Assembly (NCBI RefSeq): GCF_947090775.1
Contig: NZ_OX352321.1
Location: 930,001 to 994,000 of the forward strand
Reading direction: 5' to 3'
DNA length: 64,000 nt
Source of the DNA: Pseudarthrobacter sp. MM222
Lineage (GTDB): Bacteria > Actinomycetota > Actinomycetes > Actinomycetales > Micrococcaceae
The translations under genes were made by a program, and so were the position numbers. Under the pieces are notes generated by a model. It made no database searches and was not told where the DNA came from. It worked only from the letters and a program-made list of their open reading frames with translations. Below, piece after piece: positions 1-8,487 of the stretch. How positions within the stretch are numbered: position 1 is the stretch's first letter; each line of letters starts with the position of its first letter.

Positions 1-1
1 C

Positions 2-148
2 GAACTGATGGGAGTCGCGGCCACAGGTCGCAGTGTTAAATTCAGCGGTATCGACATCATCCGCATCGAGGACGGAAAAGTGGTCGAGCACTGGGGTGCC
101 ACGGACATCATGGCTCTTATGCAGCAGATTGGCGCCGTTCCGGAGTAA
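2..148 (+). CDS. SnoaL-like ester cyclase family protein, C-terminal fragment (runs off the left edge)
   Basis: The last 48 codons of a gene that begins outside the window, ending in TAA. The residues GRSVKFSGIDI followed by RIEDGKVVEHW are the typical end of SnoaL-like polyketide cyclase / ester cyclase proteins (small NTF2-fold alpha+beta barrels), where this strand pair closes the barrel. Family members act on varied small substrates, so no reaction can be given. It converges on the AlkD-like gene, with 32 bases between the stops and no clear terminator. Confidence 0.75.
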   Translation, partial: ELMGVAATGRSVKFSGIDIIRIEDGKVVEHWGATDIMALMQQIGAVPE

Positions 149-180
149 CGCGCCATACCGGAGTAACCCGGAAAGCCCGC

Positions 181-900
181 CTACTTATCGCCCTGTCGGC
201 GCACCATTTCGTTGATCCAGCTGGGCGCAAAAGGAGAGGTGCAGCCCGGCGGAGTCGGGTAGTCCTTGAGCACTTCCAGGCGCTCACCGATGTCGAGTGC
301 ACGGGCGCGGTGCTCGGCGTGCTCGATCCCGATTTGGGCCAGGCAGTGGTTCATCGCCCACTGCAGGCGATCCGGGGCGTCTTTCATCTCCGTTTCGACG
401 ACGTCGAGCAGTCCTGCGAGGTCGAGGCCCTCCGGCTTCTTCGCCACGCGCTCGGTGGTCAGCGCCCAGCCGGCACTCGCGACCACGGGATCCGGATCGG
501 CGAACCACGCCAGGCGCAGCTCTTCGGCGTGCGGGTTCTTCTTCACCACGTAGTTCACGAGCCAGTCGTGCACCTTGGGGATGCGCGCCTCGCGCAGCAT
601 CACGTCCAACTCGGAACGCTCGAACGCCTTCGGGCGGCAGATCAGCAGCGCCAGCAGCCTCGCCGCGGTGTCTTCCGTCTCCCAGAGCTGGCGCGCGAGG
701 TCCTGCTGCGTCTTCAGCCGCTTCGCGAGCGCGCGCAGTTTGCCGAGGTTCACACCGTGATCGTCACCGTGCCGCTCGTTCACCGCGCGGGCCTTGGGGT
801 CCTCGAGCGCGGCCAGCTCGGCCATCACCTCGGCCACTGTCGTTCCAGCTACCGTCGTTCCGGCCACCATCGTTCCGGCCACTGTCGGCCCCCTGTCCAT
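181..900 (-). CDS. AlkD-like DNA alkylation repair protein
   Basis: 239 codons. The core starting at MAELAALEDPKA and running through RHGDDHGVNLGKLR is typical of the small AlkD-like HEAT-repeat family (COG4912). Known AlkD proteins remove alkylated bases by wrapping DNA in helical repeats; whether this subgroup is catalytic is not established from sequence alone. The first 25 residues are a short tandem repeat (VAGTT units) coded by a 15-base DNA repeat, so the N terminus is repeat-expanded. The ATG at 900 has AAGGA directly against it, too close to be a good site. The ATG at 825, after GAGGTG, is an alternative start that would leave the repeat untranslated. Confidence 0.75.
   Translation of the reverse strand: MDRGPTVAGTMVAGTTVAGTTVAEVMAELAALEDPKARAVNERHGDDHGVNLGKLRALAKRLKTQQDLARQLWETEDTAARLLALLICRPKAFERSELDVMLREARIPKVHDWLVNYVVKKNPHAEELRLAWFADPDPVVASAGWALTTERVAKKPEGLDLAGLLDVVETEMKDAPDRLQWAMNHCLAQIGIEHAEHRARALDIGERLEVLKDYPTPPGCTSPFAPSWINEMVRRQGDK
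833..888. repeat. 15-bp tandem repeat, about 3.7 copies
   Basis: Consecutive 15-base units of the form GCCACTGTCGTTCCN lie at 833, 848, 863 and 878 (the last unit incomplete). On the minus strand they encode VAGTT/VAGTM units at the extreme N terminus of the AlkD-like protein. The period keeps the reading frame, so copy-number change would only lengthen or shorten the tail. Confidence 0.85.
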
Positions 901-956
901 TCCTTGTGGGATTCAGCCTACTGGGAAGGCCCCGTCAAACCGGCTAATCAGCAGAG

Positions 957-1748
957 TCAGGAAGCAGCCGCCTGCGCGGACGAGACGTCGACGAGCTGCA
1001 CCGTGACGCCGGCGTTCCGGAACAGCTCCACCTGGCCAGGATCGGCCTGGTCATCGGTGACCAGGATCCAGGGGGCGGGAAGCTGCACCCAGGCGTGGAA
1101 CGGCCGCTTGCCGAGTTTGGTGGAATCCGCGAGGACGTACACCGTGTTGCCGCGCCGCGCCATCAGCTCTTTGAGCCGGGTCTGGGCCTGGTCCGCCTCG
1201 CACAGACCGTCCTCCACGGTGACCGCGTCGGCGCCAAGAAACACCCGGTCGAAACTCATCCGCTCCAGGGCCGCCTCGGCGAGGGGACCCACGAAGGTCT
1301 GGCTGACGCCGCGGAGCCGTCCGCCCAGGCAGTCCACCTGGATGCCGGGCGAGTCTGCGAGTTCCTGGAGCGTGTTGATGCCCGGTGTGGTGACGGAGAG
1401 GTTCTCCCGGCCGCGCAGGGCGTGCGCCATGGCACCGACCGTCGATCCGCCGTCGAGCAGGATGTTCTCACCTTCCTTGACCTCGGAGGCCGCCCAGGCG
1501 GCGATGGCTTGTTTCTGTTCGAAGGCCTCGCCGGTGCGCTGGCGCAGCGACGGCTCCGGGTGCGCGCCGAGGGCCACCGCGCCGCCGTAGGTCCGGGCGA
1601 GCTTGCCCTGTTCGTTGAGCTGCGCGAGGTCCCGGCGGATGGTGGACGCCGTCACCCGGAAGTGCCGCGAGAGTTCCTCCACGGACGCCAGACCGGTGGT
1701 CACGGCGAGGTGGTAGATCTCTTCGCGCCGGGCTTTGGCGGTGGTCAT
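957..1748 (-). CDS. DeoR/GlpR family transcriptional regulator
   Basis: 263 aa. An N-terminal DeoR winged helix (about residues 5-57, with the family signature STIRRDLAQLNEQG) is followed by a DeoRC sugar-phosphate sensor domain with LLDGGSTVGAMA and VFLGADAV. Such regulators usually repress sugar catabolic genes and release DNA on binding a phosphorylated sugar. The ATG at 1748 is preferred because GAAGGAG lies 8 bases upstream; a longer frame reaching 1793 adds an alanine/glutamate-rich tail with no homology. It is the promoter-distal gene on the strand of the SDR / sialidase / aldolase / ABC cluster and is its likely regulator. Confidence 0.88.
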   Translation of the reverse strand: MTTAKARREEIYHLAVTTGLASVEELSRHFRVTASTIRRDLAQLNEQGKLARTYGGAVALGAHPEPSLRQRTGEAFEQKQAIAAWAASEVKEGENILLDGGSTVGAMAHALRGRENLSVTTPGINTLQELADSPGIQVDCLGGRLRGVSQTFVGPLAEAALERMSFDRVFLGADAVTVEDGLCEADQAQTRLKELMARRGNTVYVLADSTKLGKRPFHAWVQLPAPWILVTDDQADPGQVELFRNAGVTVQLVDVSSAQAAAS

Positions 1749-1866
1749 CGGTGGTTCTCCTTCGGCGGCTGCTGCATCCGTGGCGCTGCCCATCGGTTGG
1801 TCGCTGTCCTCATGCTATTCGGCCCGCGGCTGATCCGGTTCACAGGCGCGGCTCCGCTCCACAGGC

Positions 1867-2547
1867 TCATAGCGACGCGCCGCCGCAGATCACGTAGTTC
1901 TGCCCGGTGATGGACTTCCCGTGGGGTCCCAGCAGGAACCCGGCGAGAGCGGCGACGTCCTCCGGGTCCACCAGCTTGCCCAAGGCGGGCAGCTTCGGCG
2001 GTGTGGCGGCCCGGCCGGGATCGGCCAGCATCGGCGTGTCCGTCGGCCCGGGCGAGAGCACGTTCACGGTAATGCCGCGCGGTGCCAGTTCCTGGGCCCA
2101 GCTGCGGCCCATCCCGAGCAACGCCGCCTTGGTCGCCGCGTACTGGCTCTTGCCGGGGGAGCCGGTGGACGTACGGCTGCCGACCAGGAGTAGCCGGCCG
2201 CCGTCGGGCATCCGGGGAACCAAAGCGTTCGCCAGGCTGCTGGCCGCGGCCACGTGCACGGTGAACATCCCGTCCAGCGCCTCAGCATCCAGCTCGCCCA
2301 GCGCGGCGGTCCGCTGGAACCCGGCCGCGTGGACGAAGGCGTTCACCGGCGCCAGGTCCTCGACGCCGGACGCCAGCGATGCGGGGTCGGAGAGATCCGC
2401 GTGCCGCCACCGGAAGCCCGGCCCGAAGGAGGGCTCGCTGCGGCTGAGGCCGGTCACCCGCCAGCCGTCGGCCAGCAGCCGCGCCGTGATGGCCTGCCCG
2501 ATTCCCGAGCTGCAGCCGGTCACAAGCGCATGCGGTTCAGCGGTCAC
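1867..2547 (-). CDS. SDR family oxidoreductase
   Basis: 226 aa from the GTG at 2547. The nucleotide-binding motif TGCSSGIG sits at residues 10-17, a catalytic serine in VGSRTSTG, and the YxxxK pair in QYAATKAAL, followed by the usual PGPTDTPM segment. It is therefore a classical NAD(P)H-dependent short-chain dehydrogenase; the substrate is unknown. The GTG overlaps the last codons of the sialidase-like gene by 11 bases, arguing for translational coupling. An upstream GTG at 2583 would add 12 residues. Its place in the cluster suggests it oxidises or reduces a sugar-derived hydroxyl. Confidence 0.85.
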   Translation of the reverse strand: MTAEPHALVTGCSSGIGQAITARLLADGWRVTGLSRSEPSFGPGFRWRHADLSDPASLASGVEDLAPVNAFVHAAGFQRTAALGELDAEALDGMFTVHVAAASSLANALVPRMPDGGRLLLVGSRTSTGSPGKSQYAATKAALLGMGRSWAQELAPRGITVNVLSPGPTDTPMLADPGRAATPPKLPALGKLVDPEDVAALAGFLLGPHGKSITGQNYVICGGASL

Positions 2548-3964
2548 TGTCCACCCTGTCCGTTCCCGCCTCGGTTGCCTCACCTGGCGTGCTGGTGCCC
2601 TCGTACGCCCACTGCGGATCCACGCGGACGTACTTGATGGCCTGGCGGAAGTAGGTGTACGCGATGTTCAGCGCACCGTCCGGGCCCTGGTGGATTGACG
2701 GGTAGGAGTACTCACGGTTCAGGCCGTCGCGGGAGTTGTTGGACAGGCAGTAGCCGTCTCCCACGTCGAGGTTCCGCCGGATCGGCCAGCTGCGCCCCGA
2801 ATCCTCGGAGATCGCCAGCGTCATCGGGGACCGCGGTGTGCCCCAGAAAGCGCTCCGGTTCCCGCCCGCTCCGGCAGTCGCGCTGGCAGACGCCGCGTTC
2901 GACGCCGACTCAGCGGACCCGCCCGACGCCGGCTCAGCCGCAGGCTCGGGAAGCTGGCCCTGTTCGGCGGCGAGGCCGTCGTCGTCGATCTCGTCGTAGA
3001 GGGAGAGCCGCCGCTCGGTGGTGGCTTCGGCGCGGCTGTGGTTGTAGACCAGGGCCAGCCGGCCGTCGGCCAGCGCGGTGAACTGGATGGAGGAGTTGTT
3101 GTTCGGCAGCTCGGTGGGAACGGGTTCGCTCCAGGTGCTGCCGCCGTCGGACGACCGCGATTCGTAGATGGAGTCGGCCCAGCGGCTCCGGAACAGGGCC
3201 AGCAGCGAGCCGTCGGCCACCGGCTGGATGTTCATGTGCACGCAGCCCACGCTGCCCGGGAGGACATGCTCAGTCCAGCTGGCGCCGGCGTCGTCCGAGA
3301 TCATCACGGCGCTGTCGTCGCTGCTGCCCACCCACTTCTCGCCGGGTGTGGTGATGCAGCGGAAAATCGGGATGATCCAGCGGCCGGACGGCAGCACGAC
3401 GGGGAGCTGCCGGACGAACACTCCGCCGGTCTCGTTCGCGGGGAAGAGGGTTTCCACCGGGCCCCAGGTTTTGCCGCTGTCCCGGGAGATGCGGCGGCGG
3501 ACCTCGGCGGTGTCCTGGTTGCCTGCCCTCTGGGCGGTGTACAGCAGCCAGAGCTCGTTGCCGGGGGTGGTGAAGAGGATCGGGTTCTGTTCCGAGCGGG
3601 TGGAGTCGTCGGTGAGCTGATCGGGGGCCGACCACTGGCGGCTGCCGGGCTCCAGGGTGGAGAACCAGATGGAGATGTCCGGCACGCCTTCCTGGGTGCC
3701 GCCGAACCAGACGCAGCCGAGCCGGCCGTCCGGCAGGGTCAGGAGGTTGGCGGCGTGGCTCTGCACGGTGGGCGCCGGCAGGTAGGCGAAGAGGGCGCCG
3801 CCCGCTTCCTTGACCGCACCGTCGGGCGTGATGGTGCTGTAGCCGGCGCTCGACCCGGCGCCCGCCACACTTGCGGCGCCCGAGCTTGCGCTCGTGGCGC
3901 TCGCCGCGCCCGAACCTGCAGTGGAGGCGGTGCTGAGGGAGTCGGTGCTGTTGGTTCCGGGCAC
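2537..3964 (-). CDS. Sialidase-superfamily protein (BNR/Asp-box beta-propeller)
   Basis: 475 aa from a GTG with AAGGA 8 bases upstream. Four Asp-boxes (SxDxGxTW-type) are visible: SRDSGKTW, SDDAGASW, SSDGGSTW and SEDSGRSW, as expected for a six-bladed sialidase-like propeller (BNR_2 family). There is no signal peptide: the N terminus is a Ser/Ala/Thr-rich low-complexity stretch, and a second Ala/Ser/Gly-rich insert lies about residues 335-370. A cytoplasmic location would fit a hydrolase acting on an imported oligosaccharide. True sialidase activity is not shown; many relatives act on other acidic sugars or are uncharacterised. The gene lies 3 bases after the aldolase stop. Confidence 0.82.
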   Translation of the reverse strand: MPGTNSTDSLSTASTAGSGAASATSASSGAASVAGAGSSAGYSTITPDGAVKEAGGALFAYLPAPTVQSHAANLLTLPDGRLGCVWFGGTQEGVPDISIWFSTLEPGSRQWSAPDQLTDDSTRSEQNPILFTTPGNELWLLYTAQRAGNQDTAEVRRRISRDSGKTWGPVETLFPANETGGVFVRQLPVVLPSGRWIIPIFRCITTPGEKWVGSSDDSAVMISDDAGASWTEHVLPGSVGCVHMNIQPVADGSLLALFRSRWADSIYESRSSDGGSTWSEPVPTELPNNNSSIQFTALADGRLALVYNHSRAEATTERRLSLYDEIDDDGLAAEQGQLPEPAAEPASGGSAESASNAASASATAGAGGNRSAFWGTPRSPMTLAISEDSGRSWPIRRNLDVGDGYCLSNNSRDGLNREYSYPSIHQGPDGALNIAYTYFRQAIKYVRVDPQWAYEGTSTPGEATEAGTDRVDSDR

Positions 3965-3967
3965 GGT

Positions 3968-4744
3968 TCAGTCCTTCTTGGTTGCGGCGGCCAGGTGGGC
4001 TTTGGCGACCAGCTCCAGGTGGGTCAGGTCGGACGCGATGGTGGTGAAGGTGTAGCCCTGGCGCAGCCGGAGGGCCGCGACCTCGCCGGCGGGGGTGTGG
4101 ATGCCGGCGGCGATGCCGGCGGAGGCGGCCGCTTCCGCGACGGCTTCCAACGCGGCGTTGAATTCGGTCTCGATTGCGGGGTCGCCGGGGAAGGCGGCGC
4201 CGACGGCCAGGGCGAGGTCGGAGGGTCCCACGTAGATGCCGTCCAGTCCCGGCGTCGCGCAGATTTCCTTGACGTTGGCCAGCCCGTCCGAGGTCTCGAT
4301 CATGGCGAACACCAGGGTGGCGGCGTTGGCGTCAGCCGGTACGGGGCCGATCCGCAGGGCCGAGCGCATCGGCCCGTAGGACCGGCCGCCCATCGGCGGG
4401 TACTTTGCGGCGGCAACCGCGGCCGCGGCGTCCGCGGCGGTGTTGACCAGCGGCACGATCACGCCGACGGCGCCGGCGTCGAGCGCCTTGCCGATGGCGG
4501 TGAGGTTGTTGTCCTCCACCCGGACCATGCCGACGGCGGTGTGCCCGGCGTCGATGGCCATCAGACCGTTCAGCACGCCCGAGTAGCCGAGCAGTCCGTG
4601 CTGCGCGTCCAGGGCCACGTAGTCGTAGCCCAGCCGGCTGATGCGCTCGGTGGCGACTGGGGCGTCCAGGACGGCCCAGTAGCCGACGGCCTGTTCGCGG
4701 GCGCGGATCTTGCGGGCAAATTCGGTAGCGAGTTCGGAAGTCAT
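3968..4744 (-). CDS. HpcH/HpaI-family aldolase
   Basis: 258 aa, normal for the family. These class II aldolases cleave 2-keto-3-deoxy acids to pyruvate plus an aldehyde using a divalent metal. Visible signatures are the RVEDNN arginine segment, the metal-binding glutamate in AMIETSDGLAN, and GIYVGPSDLA with the metal-binding aspartate. The ATG at 4744 is chosen because GAAGG lies about 10 bases upstream; the longer open frame to 4870 is arginine-rich and overlaps the neighbouring gene. In this cluster it is the likely C-C bond-breaking step for a keto-deoxy acid sugar. Confidence 0.88.
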   Translation of the reverse strand: MTSELATEFARKIRAREQAVGYWAVLDAPVATERISRLGYDYVALDAQHGLLGYSGVLNGLMAIDAGHTAVGMVRVEDNNLTAIGKALDAGAVGVIVPLVNTAADAAAAVAAAKYPPMGGRSYGPMRSALRIGPVPADANAATLVFAMIETSDGLANVKEICATPGLDGIYVGPSDLALAVGAAFPGDPAIETEFNAALEAVAEAAASAGIAAGIHTPAGEVAALRLRQGYTFTTIASDLTHLELVAKAHLAAATKKD

Positions 4745-4815
4745 GTCGTGTCTGCCTTCAGTTCGGGGAGGTTCAGTTCGGTTCGGGGAGAGCTTCGGGG
4801 GAGCGGTGCGCGGGA

Positions 4816-5805
4816 TCAGCGGTTGTAGGCGGGCATCGGGCCGCGGAGTCCGGCGCCGACGGCGTCGCACGCAGCGGTGACGTCGGCGGGCAGCGGTCCC
4901 TTGGCCACGGCGGCGATGTTGGCCTGCAGCTGCTCCACCTTGGAGCCGCCGAGGAGCATGGAGCCGACGCCGTCGCGGTAGGCGAGCCAGCGCAGCGAGA
5001 GCTCGGCGAGGGTGATTCCGGCGTCGGAGGCGATCTCGGCGAGGGCGGTGACGGCCTCGAAGAGCTGCTTGTCCCAGTACCGCTGGGTGTACATGGCGGC
5101 GAGTTTGGAATCGCCGAAGCGGCCCTCGGAGGGCTTGTCCTCGAAGCTGTGCTTGCCGGTCAGCAGGCCGCCGCCGAGTGGGTTGTAGACCATGGTGTGG
5201 ACCTGGTGCGTGGCGGCGAATTCGAGGTATTCCTCCTCCACCCGTCGCGCCACCAGGTTGTAGAGCTGCTGCGCCACCACCGGCCGCGGCGCGCCGACCT
5301 CGCGGGCCACATGGATCACGTCGGCGATCTGCCAGGCCGCGAAGTTGGACACGCCCAGCGCGCCGATCTTCCCTTCGGCGGCGAGTTCGGCCACGGTGCC
5401 GAGGGTTTCCTGCAGGGGAGTGGCCCGGTCCGGCTGGTGCAGGTAGAACAGGTCGATGCTGTCCGTGCCCAGCCGGCGGAGGCTGCCCTCCACGCTGTTG
5501 CGCAGCCCCTCTTTGGACAGCGGCGCGTGCTGGCCGTGGTCCGGATGCGGCATGCCCGCCTTGGAAGCGAGGACGACGTCGGCCCGGCGGTCCTTGAGGA
5601 CGCGGGACAGCATCTCCTCGGTGGCGCCGCCGACGTAGGCGTTGGCGGTGTCGATGGTGGTGATGCCGGCGTCCAGCGCCTCGTCCACCATGCGTCCGGC
5701 GGTGGCCTCATCGGCGGTGTCGCCGAACGTCATGGTGCCCAGGACGAGCCGGGAGATGGGAAGCTTCAGGCCGTCCACTGGCGTGCCTTCGGGCTGCTTG
5801 CTCAT
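4816..5805 (-). CDS. Aldo/keto reductase
   Basis: 329 aa TIM-barrel NADP-dependent oxidoreductase. The catalytic set is visible: Asp and Tyr in IDTANAYVGGA, Lys in LASKAGM and His in YLHQPD; GVSNFAAWQ and a cofactor-binding C-terminal LGGSKVEQL follow. GAGGAATC precedes the ATG. It lies between the ABC importer and the aldolase, so it probably reduces or oxidises a sugar intermediate of the same pathway. The exact substrate cannot be read from the sequence. Confidence 0.88.
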   Translation of the reverse strand: MSKQPEGTPVDGLKLPISRLVLGTMTFGDTADEATAGRMVDEALDAGITTIDTANAYVGGATEEMLSRVLKDRRADVVLASKAGMPHPDHGQHAPLSKEGLRNSVEGSLRRLGTDSIDLFYLHQPDRATPLQETLGTVAELAAEGKIGALGVSNFAAWQIADVIHVAREVGAPRPVVAQQLYNLVARRVEEEYLEFAATHQVHTMVYNPLGGGLLTGKHSFEDKPSEGRFGDSKLAAMYTQRYWDKQLFEAVTALAEIASDAGITLAELSLRWLAYRDGVGSMLLGGSKVEQLQANIAAVAKGPLPADVTAACDAVGAGLRGPMPAYNR

Positions 5806-5857
5806 GCGTTGATTCCTCGAGGTTGGGGGTTCGGATACAAGTTGAAAGTAGGAAGGT

Positions 5858-6682
5858 TCAGGACTTCAGCGCCAGGGACGAGACCAGGTGCCGCGGCTTT
5901 AGGCCGCGCATCGAGGCCGGATCCAGGGCTGCCCGGCGGAGTTTGCGGGTGTAGTCCTCCTTGGGTGTGGTCAGGACCGAGGCCGTGGTTCCGGCCTCCA
6001 CCAGCTTGCCGCTGCGCATCACCATGACGGTATCGCTGATCTCCTGCACCACGCCAAGGTTGTGCGAGATGAACACGTAGGTGATGCCGGTTTCGTCCTG
6101 GATGGACTTCAGCAGGCGGAGCACCTGGGCCTGCACCGAGACGTCCAGCGCGCTGGTGGCCTCGTCGCAGACCAGCAGTTCCGGCTTGGACGCCAGCGCC
6201 CGGGCAATCCCGATGCGCTGCCGCTGGCCGCCGGAGAACTCTGCCGGGTGCTTGTCCAGGGAATTGAGCGGCAGTCCTACCTGGTCCATCAGCTTCGCCG
6301 CGGCCTTCTCCCGCTCGGCCCGGGACCGGACGCCCTGCAGCTTCAGCGGCTCGGCCACGATTTCCTGGGCCGTCAGGTGCGGGTCCAGCGAGCCGTACGG
6401 GTCCTGGAAGACCATCTGGAACTTGGAGCGCAGCGGCCGCAGCTTGGCCTCGCTCATCGGCGCGAGGTCGGTGCCGTCGAGATCGATCCGGCCGCTGGTC
6501 GGCTTGACCAGGCGCATCAGCGCCTTGGCGATGGTGGACTTGCCGCAGCCGGATTCCCCGACGACGGCGACGGTCTTGCCCTTCTCCACCGAGAAGGACA
6601 CGTCGTCCACGGCCCGGAAGGTCCCGCCGGGGACGTGGTAGTCCACCACGAGGTTCTCGACGGACAGGAACGGCTTAGTCAT
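5858..6682 (-). CDS. Oligopeptide/dipeptide-type ABC transporter ATPase (DppF/OppF-like)
   Basis: 274 aa. Walker A GESGCGKST, Q-loop in FQDPYGSLDP, signature SGGQRQRIGIARAL, Walker B LLVCDEATSALD and the switch histidine in FISHNLGVV are all intact. It powers the importer together with the neighbouring ATPase; its start overlaps that gene's end by 8 bases. It lacks the extended OppC-terminal specificity region of longer members, which is not unusual. Dpp/Opp-type systems also carry oligosaccharides, which fits this cluster. Confidence 0.92.
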   Translation of the reverse strand: MTKPFLSVENLVVDYHVPGGTFRAVDDVSFSVEKGKTVAVVGESGCGKSTIAKALMRLVKPTSGRIDLDGTDLAPMSEAKLRPLRSKFQMVFQDPYGSLDPHLTAQEIVAEPLKLQGVRSRAEREKAAAKLMDQVGLPLNSLDKHPAEFSGGQRQRIGIARALASKPELLVCDEATSALDVSVQAQVLRLLKSIQDETGITYVFISHNLGVVQEISDTVMVMRSGKLVEAGTTASVLTTPKEDYTRKLRRAALDPASMRGLKPRHLVSSLALKS

Positions 6683-7547
6683 GGTTGGCTCCGGTGCTGG
6701 TCAGGGCGGTGTCTGCCGCCGGGGTCTCGTCCCACGGGCCCAAGACCGGCACGGCGGCCAGCAGGCTGCGGGTGTACTCGGTGGCGGGGTGTTCCACAAT
6801 CTGCTGGACCGCGCCGGATTCGACGAACGCGCCGTCCTTCATGACGTGGATCCGGTCCGAGATGAGCCGGGCCACGCCGAGGTCGTGCGTGATCATCAGG
6901 ATGCCGATGCCGCGTTGTTCCTGCAGTTCAAGCAGCAGGTCCAGGATGCCGGCCTGCACGGTGACGTCCAGGGCGGAGGTGGGCTCGTCCGCGACCAGCA
7001 GCTGCGGCTCGCTGGCGAGGGCGATGGCGATCAGGACGCGCTGGAGCATGCCGCCGGAGAGCTGGTGCGGGTACTTCTTGAGCTGGGCGTCCGGGGTGGG
7101 GATGTGGACCTGTTCCAGCAGCCGGATGGCGCGTTTGCGTACGGCGTCCTTGTCCTTGGAGGAGGCAGCCCCAGCGATGCGGATGGCCTCGGACAGCTGG
7201 TTGCCGATCGAGTGGACCGGGCTGAGCGCGGTCATCGGGTCCTGCGGAATCAGCGCCACAGTCCTGCCGCGGACCTTTTCGATGGCCTTGGCGTCCTTGG
7301 TGACGTCGACGCCGTCGATCAGGACGGTTCCGGAGATCACGGCGAGGTCGTCCGGCAGGAGCCGGAGGAGGCCCATCGCCGTCGTCGATTTGCCGGAACC
7401 GGACTCACCGATGATGGTGACCGTTTCCCCCCGGTGGATGCTGAAGCTGACCGAATCCACGGCGCGGATGATGCCGCCGTCGGTGATCAGCTCCACCTGG
7501 AAGTCGCGGACGTCCAGGAGCGGCTGTTCGGCATGTGCTGCGTTCAT
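6675..7547 (-). CDS. Oligopeptide/dipeptide-type ABC transporter ATPase (DppD/OppD-like)
   Basis: 290 aa. Walker A GESGSGKST, signature LSGGMLQRVLIA, Walker B LLVADEPTSALD and switch MITHDLGVARL are complete. The ATG at 7547, directly after the permease stop and with AAGGGTG upstream, is preferred to a GTG three codons earlier. It is the second nucleotide-binding subunit of the five-gene importer encoded between 5858 and 10997. Confidence 0.92.
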   Translation of the reverse strand: MNAAHAEQPLLDVRDFQVELITDGGIIRAVDSVSFSIHRGETVTIIGESGSGKSTTAMGLLRLLPDDLAVISGTVLIDGVDVTKDAKAIEKVRGRTVALIPQDPMTALSPVHSIGNQLSEAIRIAGAASSKDKDAVRKRAIRLLEQVHIPTPDAQLKKYPHQLSGGMLQRVLIAIALASEPQLLVADEPTSALDVTVQAGILDLLLELQEQRGIGILMITHDLGVARLISDRIHVMKDGAFVESGAVQQIVEHPATEYTRSLLAAVPVLGPWDETPAADTALTSTGANHD

Positions 7548-7548
7548 G

Positions 7549-8487
7549 TCAGGCACCCTTCTTCTTGCGGCGGGGACGGTCGCGGAGGCCGTCGCCCAGC
7601 AGGTTGACGCCCACCACCATGAGGACGATCACCAGGCCGGGCAGCGTTACCATCCACCAGGAGGTGGTGATGTAGTCCTGCCCGTCGGAGATGATGCGGC
7701 CCCAGGTGGCGAACGGCCGCTGCGGGCCGGCGCCGAGGAAGCTGAGCGCGCTTTCCAGCAGCACGGCCTGGGCCAGGAGGAGCAGGACGACCAGGGTGGC
7801 CTGCTTGATGACGTTGGGGATGATGTGCTGGATGAGGATCTGGATGCGGTGCAGGCCCAGGATCCGGGCCGCGGCCACGTACGGCTTTTCGCGTTCCACC
7901 AGCACCATGGACCGGGTGAGTCTGGCCACTTCGGGCCATTGGGCGATGGCGATCACGAAGGTGATGACGGGGATGGAGGGGCCGAAGAGGGCCACCACCA
8001 GCAGCAGCATCATCAGCAGCGGCAGGGACATCTGGGCTTCGAGGACGCGGGAGACCACGGTGTCCACCCAGCCGCCGAAGTAACCGGCGGCCGCGCCGAG
8101 GATGATCCCGATGGCGCCGGAAACCACCACGGCCAGGACGCCGATGGTCAGCGAGACCTGGCCGCCGTGCAGCACCCGGGAGAGCAGGTCGCGGCCCAGC
8201 TGGTCGGTGCCGAACAGGTGCCCGTCCGTCAGCGGCGGAAGCCGGCGGGCGGAGAGGTCCTGGGAGTTGGCGTCCGGCAGCGGCAGCAGCTGCGCGAGCA
8301 GGATGGGGATGATGACCAACAGGGTGCAGAGCGCGCCGATGCGCATCTTCCATTTGGCGGAATTACGACGCCGGGTGGCCCCGGCTTTGGCGATCAGCGC
8401 CTTGGTGACGGCGCTGGGGGAGGGCGTCCGCTGCGGCGCCCCGCCTTCGGGCAGGTCGGCGGTGGGGGTTGCGGTGTCGAGGCTCAT
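7549..8487 (-). CDS. ABC transporter permease (DppC/OppC-like)
   Basis: 312 aa. A cytoplasmic N-terminal tail is followed by a first membrane helix near residues 50-70 and then the OppC-type extracytoplasmic segment HLFGTDQLGRDLLSRVL, which is diagnostic for DppC-type permeases. Further membrane helices and the binding-protein-dependent transport loop (AAARILGLHRIQI) follow. Start and stop overlap the DppB-like gene by 4 bases (ATGA), showing translational coupling. Confidence 0.9.
   Translation of the reverse strand: MSLDTATPTADLPEGGAPQRTPSPSAVTKALIAKAGATRRRNSAKWKMRIGALCTLLVIIPILLAQLLPLPDANSQDLSARRLPPLTDGHLFGTDQLGRDLLSRVLHGGQVSLTIGVLAVVVSGAIGIILGAAAGYFGGWVDTVVSRVLEAQMSLPLLMMLLLVVALFGPSIPVITFVIAIAQWPEVARLTRSMVLVEREKPYVAAARILGLHRIQILIQHIIPNVIKQATLVVLLLLAQAVLLESALSFLGAGPQRPFATWGRIISDGQDYITTSWWMVTLPGLVIVLMVVGVNLLGDGLRDRPRRKKKGA

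Noticed and set aside
3038..4828. Long plus-strand frame (596 codons) opposite the sialidase and aldolase genes
   Set aside because: Gly/Val/Arg-rich with no motif; it is the antisense shadow of two clear family members, common in high-GC DNA.
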